Shown here: piece after piece, positions 1 to 12,316 of the stretch
Numbering within the stretch: position 1 is the stretch's first letter
Layout of the letters: each line of letters starts with the position of its first letter
From: Bryopsis sp. KO-2023
Lineage: Eukaryota; Chlorophyta; Ulvophyceae; Bryopsidales; Bryopsidaceae
NCBI GenBank assembly: GCA_030272585.1
Contig: BSYQ01000012.1
Span: 558,001 to 622,000 of the forward strand
Direction: 5' to 3'
Length of the DNA: 64,000 nt
Notes under the pieces: model-generated
Databases searched by the model: none
What the model was told of the DNA's origin: nothing
What the model saw: the letters and a program-made list of their open reading frames with translations, nothing else
Program-made: the position numbers and the translations under genes

Positions 1-1136
1 GAAATAAAAAAAAATGAAAGAAGTAAAATAGTCGTGGAATTACATTCATGTCACGATTTGATGCTCCACAGTTTCCAATAGGAATGGAGTTGCAAGAAAA
101 TTATTGTGGAGGAAGGATTTTCGGAAGAAAACGAGCCAGTTGGACCCTCAGGTTCTGGGGCTTGGAGAATTAGCTGGCACACATAAGCACTCAATTCGAT
201 ACCACTGTGTTTAAATTGAGCACGGGAAGACTTGAATGAAGCTTTCATTCAGGAATGGCAGATGTTAGATGTGCTGGGGGTGATGGGAATTATTCTGAAC
301 GAATTCAAGCAAATCATAGAACGTGTCCGTAGAGAACGGGTGGTCATACTCCAGCGAGCTGGATTTGAGGGTTTTATTGGACTCACCATAGTGAGTGGGG
401 GTTTTCTTTCTTATTGCTATTGATTCTTTCTAGAAAAGAACGCGGGGAGGGTAGTCTGGAATTCTTACTTTATTTTTTATTATTTATTATTTATTATTTA
501 TTATTTATTATTTATTATTTATTTATTTATTTTTATTTATTTATTTTTTATTCTTTAGTCTTTATTCTTTATTCTTTACTATTTCGGATGCATGCAATTC
601 TTTATTAGATTTTTATTCTTTATTCTTATTCTTTATTGGATTTTACGCTGGTACAAGAAGGGAAAAACAAGGGACTGGGAATAAGTGTGGAGATTAAAAA
701 AACAGCAGGTTTATGAAGGAAAAGAAAAAAGGTGAAACTGAGAATGGGAACATGGGAACCCCCCAAAAAAGACATACGATTGCATGAAAATGGGGTTTTT
801 TTTATGGATTCCACCCAGTGGCTTTTCTTCCCTCCCAAACCTCAAAAAGAACGTGTCAGGTGGATTGCCACCAGCCTCTCTTGGAATGAGGCCGGCAGCG
901 ATGGACTGGGCACACCTCAACATGGGTGGTAGTACAAAGGTTTGGGGGGGAAGCGGAGGGGAACACAACAGGGTGGGATCTGTTTCGAAACATTTTTTTT
1001 TACTGAGGATTTGGTTGCCTTGGATGGCAATCATAACAATTATTGTGGGATATGGACTTGGGGGGGGGGAGTGAAGTTTATGAACAGGAGTGGGGATTTT
1101 TTCATGGGGATTATCTATATGTTTTTTTTTTTGGCC
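1..1136. other. AT-rich intergenic DNA, no gene recognised
   Basis: Short open frames here lie over poly-T and poly-A runs and show no recognisable domain or splice pattern. A segment around 850-930 is a distant, degenerate relative of the direct repeat at 1137-1530. I see no gene. Confidence 0.6.
468..552. repeat. TTATTAT/TTTA microsatellite
   Basis: About 85 bases of nearly pure T and A made of TTATTAT and TTTA units. It is a low-complexity tract and any open frame through it is an artefact. Confidence 0.9.
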
Positions 1137-1530
1137 CAAAAAGAAGAGTGCTCTTTTCATGTGGATGATCGGTGTGTACGGTGCATGATCACCAACCTCC
1201 TAACAAGAGAGGTCGGCGGTGATGTACTGGACCCACCACCAGAAAGAAAAGAAAAAAAAAGGTGGAAAGATTTGGTGACGGGATTGAACAAAGTGAAAAA
1301 CAGAATCGAGTAGCGAGGGTCAGAAAAAAAATAAGATTTTTGTTTCGGCCTCACAAATACAGTGCTTTTTTGATGTGAATTATCGGTGTGTACGGTGCAT
1401 GACCACCAACCTCCTGGCAAGAGAGGTCGGCGGTGATGTACTGGACCCACCACCAAAAAAAAAAAGAAAAATAAATGGGGATTGAAGAAAATGAAAATAA
1501 ATTCGGACAATGAGGGTCAGAAAAAAAAGG
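1137..1530 (+). repeat. Imperfect direct duplication (~190-bp unit, two copies)
   Basis: The block beginning near 1137 recurs near 1357. Both copies share a core running from GTGTGTACGGTGCATGA through GAGAGGTCGGCGGTGATG to CTGGACCCACCACCA, then an A-rich stretch, and both end in GAGGGTCAGAAAAAAAA. The copies differ by scattered substitutions and small indels, so this is an old tandem duplication. No coding potential was recognised. Confidence 0.75.
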
Positions 1531-1739
1531 CTGGTCTTTCGAGAAGATACATCAGTTTTTTAAAAGAAGGGGGAAATACATGAATGGAATAGCGGATGGT
1601 TAAGAAGTGGACAGGAATGGAATTTTTTGTGTGAAGATGATATTGTGGACAAATTTGGGTTTTTCATTTTTTGATGGGCCACCCCCTGTCAATTTGCAGA
1701 ATCCCAGCGATCCCAATTTCCTAGTGATTGCATCCAGGA

Positions 1740-3245
1740 ATGCTTTTGCATTATAAATATAGTATACATTAGTGTATATTAGTCAACGTGATGAGACCCG
1801 ATCTGAACCCACATGCAAGAGGGCATGCAAAAAATGAGATTTCGTCTAACATACCAAACTCATGCAGCCCAGCCCATCGCTGCATATGTACCAGAATTTG
1901 GGTTGGTCCGTGATGTTTTTGAAATGTACTATTGATTTGCTGGATTACCTGGCTTACGGTTACGAGCGATGTGATAATATTTGCATGAATTGCCAGTAGA
2001 ATCAGTATTTTTGCCCTACTTATGGGCGTGTATTTGGACCCAGGCCACGAGACTATAGATTGTTCCTAATTCTTTCTCAAAATTACAGGTGCCTATCACA
2101 GGTGTTTCCTGACAATTTGCAAGTGTTTGTTGAAAGAAATTAGGGGGACATCAGTTGGTTCAGGATGCAGGTGATGCTTCAGGCCATGGAGTAACCCCCA
2201 TATTTGATTTTCGGTCTCGCATTCTTGTAGTGCCCTCAGTTCAGAAATGGATTTAAAAAAGAAAGTTTCTTGAAGATGGACCGACATGGGAGTCAGGACA
2301 CATGTGTTTTGTTTCGTTTTCAAGATCAACACTCAATCATAGAAAGTGTGACTCACTGTAGCATAATGAGTCAATGGGGTGAGTCAGGTTTGTCTGATTG
2401 TGCATGTTAAGAGAAGAGTGAAATCTGGGTGATTCGATATTGACCGCATGTGTACTAGGTATGAGTAAGAGGAGTGAGGGCTGAATGGATCAGGAAGGAA
2501 AAGGTTGTCGAACAAACAAACATTCGTATGTCTTTCTTGTGAGACGTTCCTTTTGGGAAGAGTTTTTTTCCCTGATACATAACATAACATAACATAATTA
2601 CACGCGAAGAAGCCACCCAGCTTCCCTGATACCACCAACTTCTAGAAAGAACCCACAGAAAAAAAAAAAAATGCGAACGATTACCGACTTTGTGAAGGTC
2701 CACCCAACTGTGGATTTTTTTTTTGAAAAATACATCACTGTTGATGATCGTGTTGATTTGAATGAAAGCATATCTTATTTTTAAATGCACACAATGAATT
2801 GTGGGATTCGAACCCACTACACAATGGGTACCATGGATTCATTCAGATTAGTAATTTTCTCATTACAAAATTTTTGGTATTGGGTATTGTTGATTGGGCC
2901 ATTGCTGGCGACAATGGTGCGGAACTCTTTTTTGGCTTCTGGCACAACACCCTCGATTGTCACGAAAAGCTTTAGTTGAACGGTTGATCTAATGCCACAG
3001 CCCTCGTTCCCTAAAAAAAAGGAGTATGCAAGCTGAAAATCTTTCATAAGTCCGCAGCCACAGAAGCACCAATGGAAATGACAAGGCTGAACACCCCTGC
3101 CTAGTTTGGAGGGCAAAGAAAGTGTACAAAATGAATTCCAGTGTAGTCCATGGCTTTCCCTCAGGAAACACCGATCCCACTGTTTTCCGTAGCGCAACCA
3201 GAGCTCCACTTCATACCGCTTTTTTCATGCTGGGTAGCAGCTGGG
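1740..3245 (-). repeat. Dispersed repeat family R1, copy 1
   Basis: This block is the reverse-complement relative of 25205-26290. Matching landmarks are the start (GCATGAAAAAAGC, then GGAGCTCTGGTTGCGCTACGG), a middle with the T-arm-like string GTGGGTTCGAATCCCAC, and the far end (GGGTCTCATCA... followed by a TATA-rich tract). Frames translate to similar but broken peptides in both copies, so it looks like a decayed non-coding mobile repeat. The T-arm-like piece is flanked by short complementary strings but has no convincing D or anticodon arm. The family is unknown: it could be a tRNA-related non-autonomous retroelement. Confidence 0.6.
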
Positions 3246-4198
3246 GAAAATGGTGCCCCAACCACCAGCCAGCCTCGTTCATGGGCTTCCACAGGAAACT
3301 GTTCCGTTTTTTTCATGCAGGAATGTAGGGGGAAAAAACTCCATTATCCCAGGGAGGACCTTGCTGACAGCATACGTCGATGGCCGGGGAAACTCCAAAA
3401 ATGGGGCATACCGTCACAATGTCATACAATCGAAAAAAAAAGAAAACTGTTGGTTCGGACTGCTTTTTCATTCCCACTTATAATCGGGTTTTGCTGGACC
3501 CAGCAAGAAGATCAGTTGCAAGTCTCGACAGAAAAAAGCGAAGCAACCAATCCAAACACACCGGAAAAAGAAGCAGATCAACAGTTGATGCGTTTTTTTT
3601 TGTTTTGTTTTGTTTGAAGAGTATAAAAAGTAAGAAAATAAGAGAAGGCTGTGAAACCGAACCAACCTGAGTTAATAGTGGGCAAAACACACATTTTCAT
3701 CGGGCTGGAGAGCTGCTCGTGAGTTGTTCCAATGCATCCAAAATACTTTTGGTCTTGAGGAAAAAATCAAACAAAAAGTCAGTCTTCAACATGAGTGTTA
3801 TATATATATATGCAATGGGTGCTCTTTCTTATGGAAAGAGCACCCATGTTTTTCTGATGCATTTTATGTATACCAACCCCCATCCTCAAAAACAAAAAAG
3901 TAACGCATTCGTTGTTTCGAAGGATTTCATCACTGTACATTCGGATAGGTGAAAAAAAAAAGTCGAAAAAGTTCCTCGTCGTGTGTTGAAAGCTAGATGT
4001 GCATTTTCTTAGAGAAAAAAAAGGCAAAACCATAAAAAAGTATAGTGCAAGAAATTGGGTCGAGCGGTGAAAATTAAACTGCGTTGGGCTCACCCCTTGA
4101 TGGACTTCATGATTTCTTTCCTCTTTTCTGTACCTTCCAGGGGGCCCCTTTGACCGGGCAGAAAAGCACACTTTGCCATACGTGATCCTTTCCCCATC
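3246..4198. other. Intergenic DNA without recognised gene
   Basis: Several short frames of low complexity (Lys-, Ser- or Phe-rich from A/T runs). The only structured item seen is the hairpin at 3815-3847. Confidence 0.5.
3815..3847. repeat. Perfect 14-bp inverted repeat (hairpin)
   Basis: ATGGGTGCTCTTTC at 3815-3828 is followed by a 5-base spacer and its exact reverse complement at 3834-3847. The resulting stem-loop directly follows a TA microsatellite. No known element or RNA family was recognised. Confidence 0.8.
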
Positions 4199-4396
4199 TT
4201 ATTCGGCAGCATATTCGTCGATGGCTTCGTGGAGGTTCATGAGGTCCAACAGGTTTGATTTTGCTCCTGCTTGTGAGGAAAGTAAATTTGGGTCTCGACC
4301 CTCTGCAACTGTCACCATCACTCGATTCTGGAAACGAAAAACAAGTAAAAATATATACCTGTACCGGTGGAAATCCATACAAATCTTCAACATACT
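4199..4396 (-). CDS. Two probable 3'-terminal exons of an unrecognised gene
   Basis: The exons are 4396-4359 (38 nt) and 4327-4199 (129 nt including the TAA stop). The 31-bp gap between them is very short for an intron but has a GGTATAT donor and a TTTCGTTTCCAG acceptor, and phase 0 closes across it. The translated tail runs YVEDLYGFPPVQ, then NRVMVTVAEGRDPN, a Ser/Ala/Lys stretch, and LMNLHEAIDEYAAE at the stop. The composition looks like ordinary protein rather than translated repeat. I do not recognise the family. Upstream exons were not resolved in 4.4-5.4 kb on the minus strand, where several broken frames occur. The very short intron is a reason for caution. Confidence 0.35.
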   Translation of the reverse strand, partial: SMLKICMDFHRYRYIFLLVFRFQNRVMVTVAEGRDPNLLSSQAGAKSNLLDLMNLHEAIDEYAAE

Positions 4397-6100
4397 CTTA
4401 TTGTCCTGCAATTCTGGGTTCAGAATCAGGGTGTGCCTGCTTTTCCCCGCACTGTAATTTCCAAGATGTGGAGCTTTAAATTTGAAAAAAAAAACTTTTC
4501 TTCATTGGCAACCTCACCCCCTACCCCCCCCCCCCCCCAAAAAAAAAAAAAAAAAACTTTCACAATATTTATTTTCAGGAATGGACCTGTATCACTCTGC
4601 CATCCAAAAGAACCGACCCCTTTTTTCCGCCAATTCTAAACCACCACGAAAGAACCATAACGAAACTCACCGACGAAAAAACACGACAGGCCCACGTCGT
4701 GTAAAACCCGACAACAAGGAAAGACAATCCAAAAAAACTGAATTGGACCCGACACAGGGGCGTGGGACGAGGCACAGATCAACAGCGTCCCATTCAGCTT
4801 CCCTTTCATCGGGGCTCCTGCCCACAGCTGTCAAAAACCATCCGGTTCACGAAAAAACCCACCCCACGTGGAGCTCGTGCCCCACTCCGCGATCCCACCA
4901 GACGCCAAATTCTGGAGGACAGTGTTGTCGTTCACACGAGCCGTGGGGGGAATAAAGATTTGCAAATGCTGGCGTTCTTGCACAGGCCTGCAATGCCGTA
5001 CTTGCGTGTCAAAAATCACAAAAATCAACACGTGACATTTTTCCAGTGGATGAAAAAAAAGAAAAAAAGAACATGACTGCTTGAAGAGGGTGAAACCCAA
5101 ACCGCAAAAAGGAGAAAAAGGTCAAAAAAAATTCTGAAAAATGTTGAGGAGGAGAAAAAGGAAGTGAAGGATAATCCGAGATTCCTGCGATTTTAGAGAT
5201 TGTTGTTGGGTTATGTATGACCCCTTCCAGAAGAAGAATTTCTCCTTGAGGGAGACCGCCTGGAATTGACATTTTTGGACAAACCCAATAAAAACTACCA
5301 TTGATGCTGCAGGGTCAGGGCAACCGCCATATTGAATGCCGGAAAGGGCACTAGTGCTCTTTCGTGTCCATTCGCAGAGATTTTCAGAAATTTTTCTCAT
5401 CTTCGTCTTTTATTTAAAAAAAAAGAACAAAACAAACAAACAAGGATTACAAGTCGCGTAGGGCAAACCGCCCTGTTGCAACGACATACGAGTGAAGCGT
5501 GTCCCAACGTTCGCAGCAAGGCAAAAGCCTCTGAATGTAATCAACTCCTAAATAAACAAAATCTCTTAAAACAAAAAAGACCTTCTCCTCAACGTCTCAG
5601 AAACCAGAGATCCCCAATCGAAACTCGAGAAAGAGCCCAAAAAAAAAACAAAAACACAAGAATCGATCGTTTCCAACTCAGAAAACCATAGCGAGCGCCC
5701 AACAAACAGAGAAAACAACAAAGAACACCAACAAACAACTAACAGTGTTGTTAGTAACTGTTCTTACAGTTACTAACTAATAGTTGTTGGATTGCCAGTT
5801 GTTCCACCACAATCCTCACCCACAGAGAACAGCAGCACAAGAGTCCCTCTATACAAGAGTCCCACAAGAGCCTCTCCGTGCCCAGTCGGCACACTCAGTA
5901 GGCGAATTTTCCTGTTTTGATCAGCACAAAATCCAAATATGTTGCTAATTCATTGTGCTATAGAACCAGTCGAGCAGCACTGCTGTCTTGTGGACCATAG
6001 CTTGACAAATCAAAAACAAAGGGCACAAAATTGATCAAAGTTGAAATCTTGCCTATAGGCAAGATTCTAGCTAGACGTAAAGAAACGAAAAACACCCAAA
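4397..6100. other. Unassigned DNA, possible upstream exons of the minus-strand gene at 4.2 kb
   Basis: Contains a C-run followed by an A-run at about 4525-4556. A minus-strand frame at about 5100-4831 includes IPPTARVNDNTVLQNLASGG and could be exonic, but no splice model closes. Palindromes occur at 5748-5780 (GTTAGTAACTG / CAGTTACTAAC) and at about 6047-6068 (AATCTTGCC TATA GGCAAGATT). No recognised domain. Confidence 0.4.
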
Positions 6101-6101
6101 A

Positions 6102-6937
6102 GTGCCCCGTTCGACGAACAGCCCATCTACATCTCCTGAAAAAGATTCACCGAGAACCATGAAAGCCGACCATGCTGCACTTGCAAAGATGCTTTGGGAA
6201 CGAGAAGCGTTCGTTCTCGGAAAGGCAGCATTTCAACCCAACCTGGACAAGGCGATTTCAGCGACCCCCTCCATAGCAGATTCCGAGGCACTTACATCGG
6301 CAACTCCATGCATCAAAATACGCGCCATTGCAACATTCGGTCCTACCGCGCTGCAAACACTCTGCAAAGAGTTCAGACCAAAGAGAACAAGTCAAAATTG
6401 CTTGTCATGAAAAATCGCGACATAGCCGCAGGACACGGTGTACACATGCACTCACCGTTCTGCATGCGGATGATAGCAGTGGTATCACTGGCAGTAAACC
6501 AACCGGAACAAGCAGACAAACCAAGCAATCGGCGACCAAGAGGCATGGACTCTTGGGGATCTTTAATATCTGCATGGGGAAGCAGACACAAGCGCATCAG
6601 ATTGTGGGGCGAGAAACGATTCGATCGCTACAGTGAGGACTGGAAACATGCGATCGACCTGTTTCGGCCATGGCTGCGACGGCCAAAAGGCCAACCAAGA
6701 GAATTGTCACAAAGGTCTGCATTGTCCGATGCAATCTCGAGTGCTTTGCCAGAGAGGTCGTTCTTGTCTGCAGAAACGCCTGCTGGTCAGCGTTTTAAAC
6801 CCTTGGGTTGGCCACCGCTCATTCTCAGCCCCTGGAAGGTCATATCATCCCACGCCACACACACCACAGGTGGTGTGACCTTGATTCGAATCAAATCACC
6901 AAAGCACGGTGAAAGGGGTGTGTGTTCCACAGGATAG
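6102..6937 (+). other. Open region without recognised product
   Basis: Two overlapping plus-strand frames (6102-6410 and 6194-6937) stay open for 102 and 247 codons in a stretch that is more GC-rich and less homopolymeric than its surroundings. Neither shows a known motif, signal peptide or repeat, and no splice sites were paired. It may be a fragment of an old gene or chance. Not claimed as a gene. Confidence 0.2.
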
Positions 6938-7672
6938 ATTTCCAACCACCACAGTAAAGACTGGTGAAGAATGGAAGGCGCGAGAGATTTTCCCTACGCC
7001 ACTTACACGAGCCCCTTTGTGAACGCTAGCGCTCTTTCTCTTAGTATTTGATTCATTATTGATGAGTCAAAACGGGTGCATTTCTTTTTTATTGTTGGAG
7101 CAGGCCAAATCAACAGAGCCTTATCAACCCACAAAATCAACATCACTTCCCAAACATTTCCCCTGTCCCCTTTTTTCCCACTCTTCGACTCTGCACACCT
7201 TGGCTAAATTGTTTCCGACAAGTTGGGGCTTTGTATAACACCATCTACCCTGGACCCAGCTTGCGCAGTCTCCCCTCCCCTTTTCTTTTCTTCCCAAATA
7301 TAACCATGTTTTTTTTCTTTCTCTTCTTTTTTTTTTGGTGTCTGATAAAGTTCACATCCCAGCCATCAGTGCAACTATTTTTTTTCCCTCATGAATTTTC
7401 ATGGCCCATTTGTTACAGCTTGAATGCGAAATCCGCAAATCGGATTTATAAATAGATAATCTTCGATAATCACACTTGCTAGCGATCGATTAGAAGTCAG
7501 CAATCCCACATGAAGGCCCCCCCTATTTCCAACACAACGTGCAGCCATGAAAATATGGAAAAGGAAGCGATCGAGTGATCAATCAGTAAGACGCACTATC
7601 AACGATGACATTCGACAGCAGTATTCCGAATTCCCCCCCCCCCCCTCTTGTTCGTTTCTCGAAACAAAAGCT
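6938..7672. other. Intergenic DNA between an open region and the minus-strand SEA-like gene
   Basis: T-rich and C-rich runs, no domain. It should contain the 3' untranslated region and polyadenylation region of the minus-strand gene that ends at 7673. Confidence 0.5.
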
Positions 7673-10600
7673 TCAGTAGAAACCCCAAATGTTAGGCATC
7701 ATGACAGCAGTACCGATTGCGAGAAGAACCTGGACATCACACAAACTTGGATCAATTCACCCCCCCACACATGCAAAAATGCATCGATCGATCCCAAGGC
7801 AAAACATCACAACACCGCCACATCTGCGGTAAAAATCTGACCATCAACCACTCAGTATATATGTTCTGCAACCACTCCCTTCGATTGGAACACCCGTTTT
7901 GCTGCTCCAGGGAGTGTTTTTGAGCCTAGCTCACTCTGTCAGGTCAACTGGCAGTCGAAGGAATATGATCACTGCTTACTGTGGACAATCCCATGACGCC
8001 GTGGGCATCCGATTGCTTAAGGTGCTCGTGATCATCATCATCTTCATGATCTTTATGATCATCATCATGATCCTTATCTTCATCATCATGGTCATCATGA
8101 TCATCATCTTCATCATCATGATCATCATCCTCATGATCATCATCCTCATCATCGTGATCTTCATCAACCGGTTCGGACCCCTCAACAGTTTCAGTTACGG
8201 AGCCGATTCCAGCACCTGCCTCCTGAGGGACGTCCAGGGTTACCTCTTTTTCTGTCACAGCAACTAGAGGAGTTCCAAACTCTTGCGTGAAGCCCTCGTC
8301 AAACACCGCAGGATTCCTCAAGATGGAGGAAACATCATCCATGGTGCCACCGCCCTCAGGGACGGTGATCTCGGTGTCGACGATTACAGAGCCCGGTCGA
8401 ACCCTCAGCACTTTCACGTTCTCCTCAGGCACCCCGGTAGCTGCGGCCACCGAAGCACTGATAGACCCAGTGAAGGATTCCAGTCTAGCCGGATCACTGT
8501 TCAGCTCGTTGTAGTCCAGATCTGCGAAAGTCATCTCAGCAACGAAGGTATCTTCCCCGCTGGATTGCTCACCCACAGGGGTAGCGTCGATGTCTGTCCC
8601 AGCCTCAGCTTCAGGAACACCTTCTGAAACCAGTGGGTCAATGGAGGCTTCATCCACAGGGGTGGCATCGATATCTGTTTCAGCCTCAGGTTCAGGAGCA
8701 TCTTCCGAAATCAGTGGCTCAATGGATGTTTCATCAACAGGATCTTCTGTGCTGGGGGCTTCGTCAATAATCGACTCTTCCTGTGGGCCATCATCCGTTG
8801 CAATTGCATCGATGTCAAGATCAGAATCACTCTCAGGCCCAGGAGCTTCACTGGCAATCATCTCTGCATCTGGGATTTCTTCCAGAGGAGCGCCCTCGCC
8901 TGCTGGTGATTCTGTCGATATATCGTCCAGAAAAGCAGCCTCGACTTCATCCTCTGGCCCAGGGGCTTCATCAGTTGCGTCGAGACTCTCTGCCACTGGG
9001 CTGTCTTCAACACTCGGCGGCTCATCAATGACGTCAGCTAGGAGTCCGTCTTCCACATCATCTTCAGGTCCAGGAGCTTCGGCGTCCATTATCTCTGCCT
9101 CAGGGCTTTCTTGCAGAGGACTGATTTCCACACTGGGTGGCTCAACAGAAATCTCCTCCAACGAGCCAGCATCCCCACCGACTTCAGTTTCAGGGGCTTC
9201 ATCAAGAGCGTCGAGACTCTCTTCCACCGGACTGATTTCTACACTCGGTGGCTCATCAATCAACAAACTGGCTTCTGGATCCTCCTCCTCAGGACTAGGG
9301 GTTTCGTCCAGGGCATCCAGACTCTCTTCCACCGGACTGATTTCTACACTCGGTGGCTCATCAATCAGCAAACTGGCTTCTAAATCCTCCTCCTCAGGAC
9401 TAGGGGTCTCGTCTACGGCGTCCAGACTTTCTTCCACCGGAGTGTCTTCGACACTTGGGGGCTCATCAATCAACAAACTGGCGTCTAAATCATCCTCAGG
9501 TCCAGGAGCTGCTTCGATAACCTCCACTGGACTGACTTCTGCACTCGGCGGCTCGGTGACTACCTCATCAAGAGATTCATCGAGGTCCAGAATGGCCTCT
9601 GATTCAGGGCTTCCTTCTGGCAGTTCTTCAGCAATTGGTGAAGCACTGGATCACATTCGGTGAACTGTGTTTGCTGGATGTGTGTCAATAATATTGGATG
9701 AGCCATGCAAGAAAATAATATACTTACAACAAAAACAGGAGATTGTACAGGTGGTGTGAGCTTTCATTACTAAAGTTTGTCTGTCCGAGAATCACACACT
9801 GGAAAAGACAGCCGACAGCACCCAGAGACGAGCTCAAAAGAAAAAAGAGAACGGGGAAGAAAGGGGGGGGAGAGGGTGCAACACACAGAACCAGTGGATA
9901 TACCAAAAAAAAAAAAACAGAAAAAAAAACACCCCCCAAAATGATTGAGGGGGTTAGCTCGTTTCTGGTGAAGAGGGGATGTCATACCCAGTTGTGGATG
10001 GATCAGGTTGTTCGACCCCCTCCGACTCCGGAGCAGCATTGACATCCGCCTGACCAACAAAGAAAAAAAACACCACAGCTTCAGATTTTCATCAATCCTC
10101 TCCACGGATAACCTCCATTCAAGAATCATCTAGTGCAACAAACTTCCTTTTCCCGTTCATTTGGGGCATCAAATTTGCATGCCTTGGTATTTCAGGTAAT
10201 TCATTTGATCAAACAGCCCAAATTTTGAATTCCAGTGATATTCTCAGCCAGGAAATTAACCAGAAAGGTAAAGGAAACTCTGTGCATAATTCCGAGCGAC
10301 ATAGGTTGCCCAGTATTCTTTTTTCCAAGGTAAGGCCATTGTAAAAAAATGTCAAACGGAAAAAAAAAGGGGCCGTCACCTGTAGGATATGTCTTTGTTT
10401 TAATGTTCTTGAGACTTGAATGCCGGCGGCTGCGATGGATGACACACCAAAAATCAGCCGGAACAGGTCCTTCAAGAAATTAAATCAACAGGTTTCACAT
10501 CAGATACAATAAATATAGACGTCTTCGATTTGGATGAAAAAAAACTCTCGAAAGCAAAACGAAGGTTAAAAACCCACAAATAAATTTATTTGTGTTGAAG

Positions 10601-11052
10601 CTGTGAAAATTTTGACTATTAGTAGCTTTCTTTGAACAATGAAACATCTGTCGGCTCGCATCGAAGCCTAGGCTGTCATTTTCCACTGACAAGCTGTGCA
10701 CATGTCGAAATCGAAAGCATACTGCCAATGTCAATTTCTCTACCAAGAGATATGTATATTATGGATTTCTCTGGAAGAAATTTCAGGTTCATCGATTTAC
10801 AACTAACAAGGAAATTTAAGGGGTGAAGGCCTGCCCTTTGCCAGATTTCTCCTAATTTCATTTTTACGAGAAATGTAGAAAAAAGGGAGAAATGTTTCTT
10901 TTTTTTAAATGGCGTCTGATGACCCCATCACCGCATTCGGATCATTTGGTTCAAAATCAATCACCATTGGATGTTTGGATTATGTCATCGGCCGCAGCTC
11001 CGATCAGTAAGACGGACAGGAGCAGCAGCGAGGCGACGATTTTGCGCGCCAT
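7673..11052 (-). CDS. Secreted acidic repeat protein with one SEA-like domain and His/Asp-rich tail
   Basis: Five exons give about 640 residues: 11052-10965, 10429-10380, 10049-9988, 9645-7980 and 7729-7673. Phases close throughout, though exon 2 and the last exon are the least certain. Residues 1-21 (MARKIVASLLLLSVLLIGAA) are a classic signal peptide. Residues ~70-430 are imperfect ~35-residue acidic repeats built on DEPPSVEISPVEESLDALDE. Residues ~433-535 form a SEA-like domain (genomic 8545-8240) with the motif VRPGSVIV. Residues ~558-605 are almost pure Asp, His and Glu, and the C-terminus is hydrophobic (VLLAIGTAVMM). Inferred role: cell-surface or matrix protein, anchored by the tail or by GPI, perhaps binding cations. 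If the donor at 7979 is not used the frame stops at 7944 and the anchor is lost. It is a paralogue of 12317-18101, transcribed divergently. Confidence 0.75.
8030..8170 (-). repeat. ATC/ATG trinucleotide repeat coding a His/Asp-rich tract
   Basis: The plus strand reads as long runs of CATCATC/GATCATC. On the coding strand this becomes alternating Asp, His and Glu (DDDHDDHDDEDKDHDDD type). It is a coding microsatellite inside the minus-strand acidic protein, so its length probably varies between alleles. The plus-strand translation (Ile/Met-rich) is an antisense shadow. Confidence 0.85.
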
Positions 11053-12316
11053 ATTTCTTTTTGGAAAGTCGGGCGCTCGCTGGTTTCAGTCTTCAGTAAT
11101 ATGTCGAGAAATTTTACCGCTGTTCCACCAGCTCGAGATAAAAAGGCGGCGCCGAAAACCCCTCAAAAAACACGGAAAGGGATCCCTGCTACCCACCCCA
11201 AACACCCATCACAAACAATGGAGGAAAAAACACACGAAAACTGCATTCGAGCGCTGGTGATTTTGTCTATTTGGAAAAGAAAAAAGAGAGTCCAAGGCCC
11301 CCCTCCAATTGATCGCCTATTCATGAAGTAGGGAAAACACCCCAGCCCTCAAACTCCCCCCGCAAGTAGACTTTCACCGATCGAAAGTCGATTGTCGCAG
11401 GCTCCAGCGAATAATGTAGTGCGTCAATGTTTTATCGGCGGGGACTTTCCAAATCAAGCCATCACCTGATTAATCGAGTGTGTTCGGCGGCTGGTGCACC
11501 ACTCACCTTGAGGGGATAGCGGGCCGGTTTCTTTTTTCTGGAGCAGCGAGCAGCGGGGGGAAGGGCAGTCCGAGTTGTGTGGGCGATCCTGCCGTGGCTA
11601 CGTTTTGAAGTTACGACGTTACGCACGCTGCCAGACGTGACTTGCTAGGGTTGGATGGATCTGCTGGGCTGGAGGAAGTGACAGGCGCTACATTAAGAAA
11701 ACTGGATCAGATGGCGGCGGTGAGGATGTCGCTTCAGGGGGCCACCCACTGTCTGGCCAGCAAGGGGGGTGGAATCGATATGGTCTGAAAACGTCCCCCC
11801 GCTGAATTCTTTTGATACGAGGACTCAAACAGAAGGGTTCGGTGTTTTTCCCCGGCCGGACGCCCTGTTCTCGTTTTCGTCGGGGGCATCGACTGTTTTG
11901 GAGCGGCTCGATCTCCTGTTGATCGAGGAAAGAAGCTGGTGGGACGTGAGTTGTGTGGCAAGCCAAACACATATTTGGATGCACATTTTATTACATTTTG
12001 TATCAGAGCTGTGGTTGAATGCTTTGGTGGCCTGTGGAAAGTTTGATTTTGATCTGGACCCCTGGAGCATATTTTGCTGTTGTCTGATCAAAATTCCCAT
12101 TTTCATTTTCTGTAAAAATTGAGAAAAGTGGTGTTAGGTTGAGCGGAATTTGGTTTTGTATCTGATTGCAGGTTCACCTCATTTCCGTGATCAGTCATCC
12201 CACAGATCAGCAAAAAGAGCACAGAAACCCTGTCTCATTTTTCCGATTCCAGGTCACAATTTTTCCAAAAAACATTGAGGGGAAAAATGTTGATCCAGAG
12301 TCCACCTGCATGCAAC
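11053..12316. promoter_or_regulatory. Shared divergent promoter region of the two SEA-like paralogues
   Basis: A 1264-bp interval separates the two signal-peptide start codons (11052 minus, 12317 plus). It must hold both 5' regions. A GC-richer stretch at about 11340-11900 stands out from the AT-rich surroundings. No TATA box or named element can be assigned with confidence. Co-regulation is an inference from the arrangement only. Confidence 0.5.

Noticed and set aside
711-1160. Minus-strand 149-codon frame
   Set aside because: Low-complexity Pro/Phe/Lys composition from homopolymer runs. No splice or domain support.
8590-9663. Plus-strand 357-codon Ser/Gly-rich open frame
   Set aside because: It is exactly antisense to the acidic-repeat exon of the minus-strand gene. 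GAx/TCx codon bias leaves the opposite strand free of stops. The minus strand has the signal peptide, splice sites and SEA-like domain.
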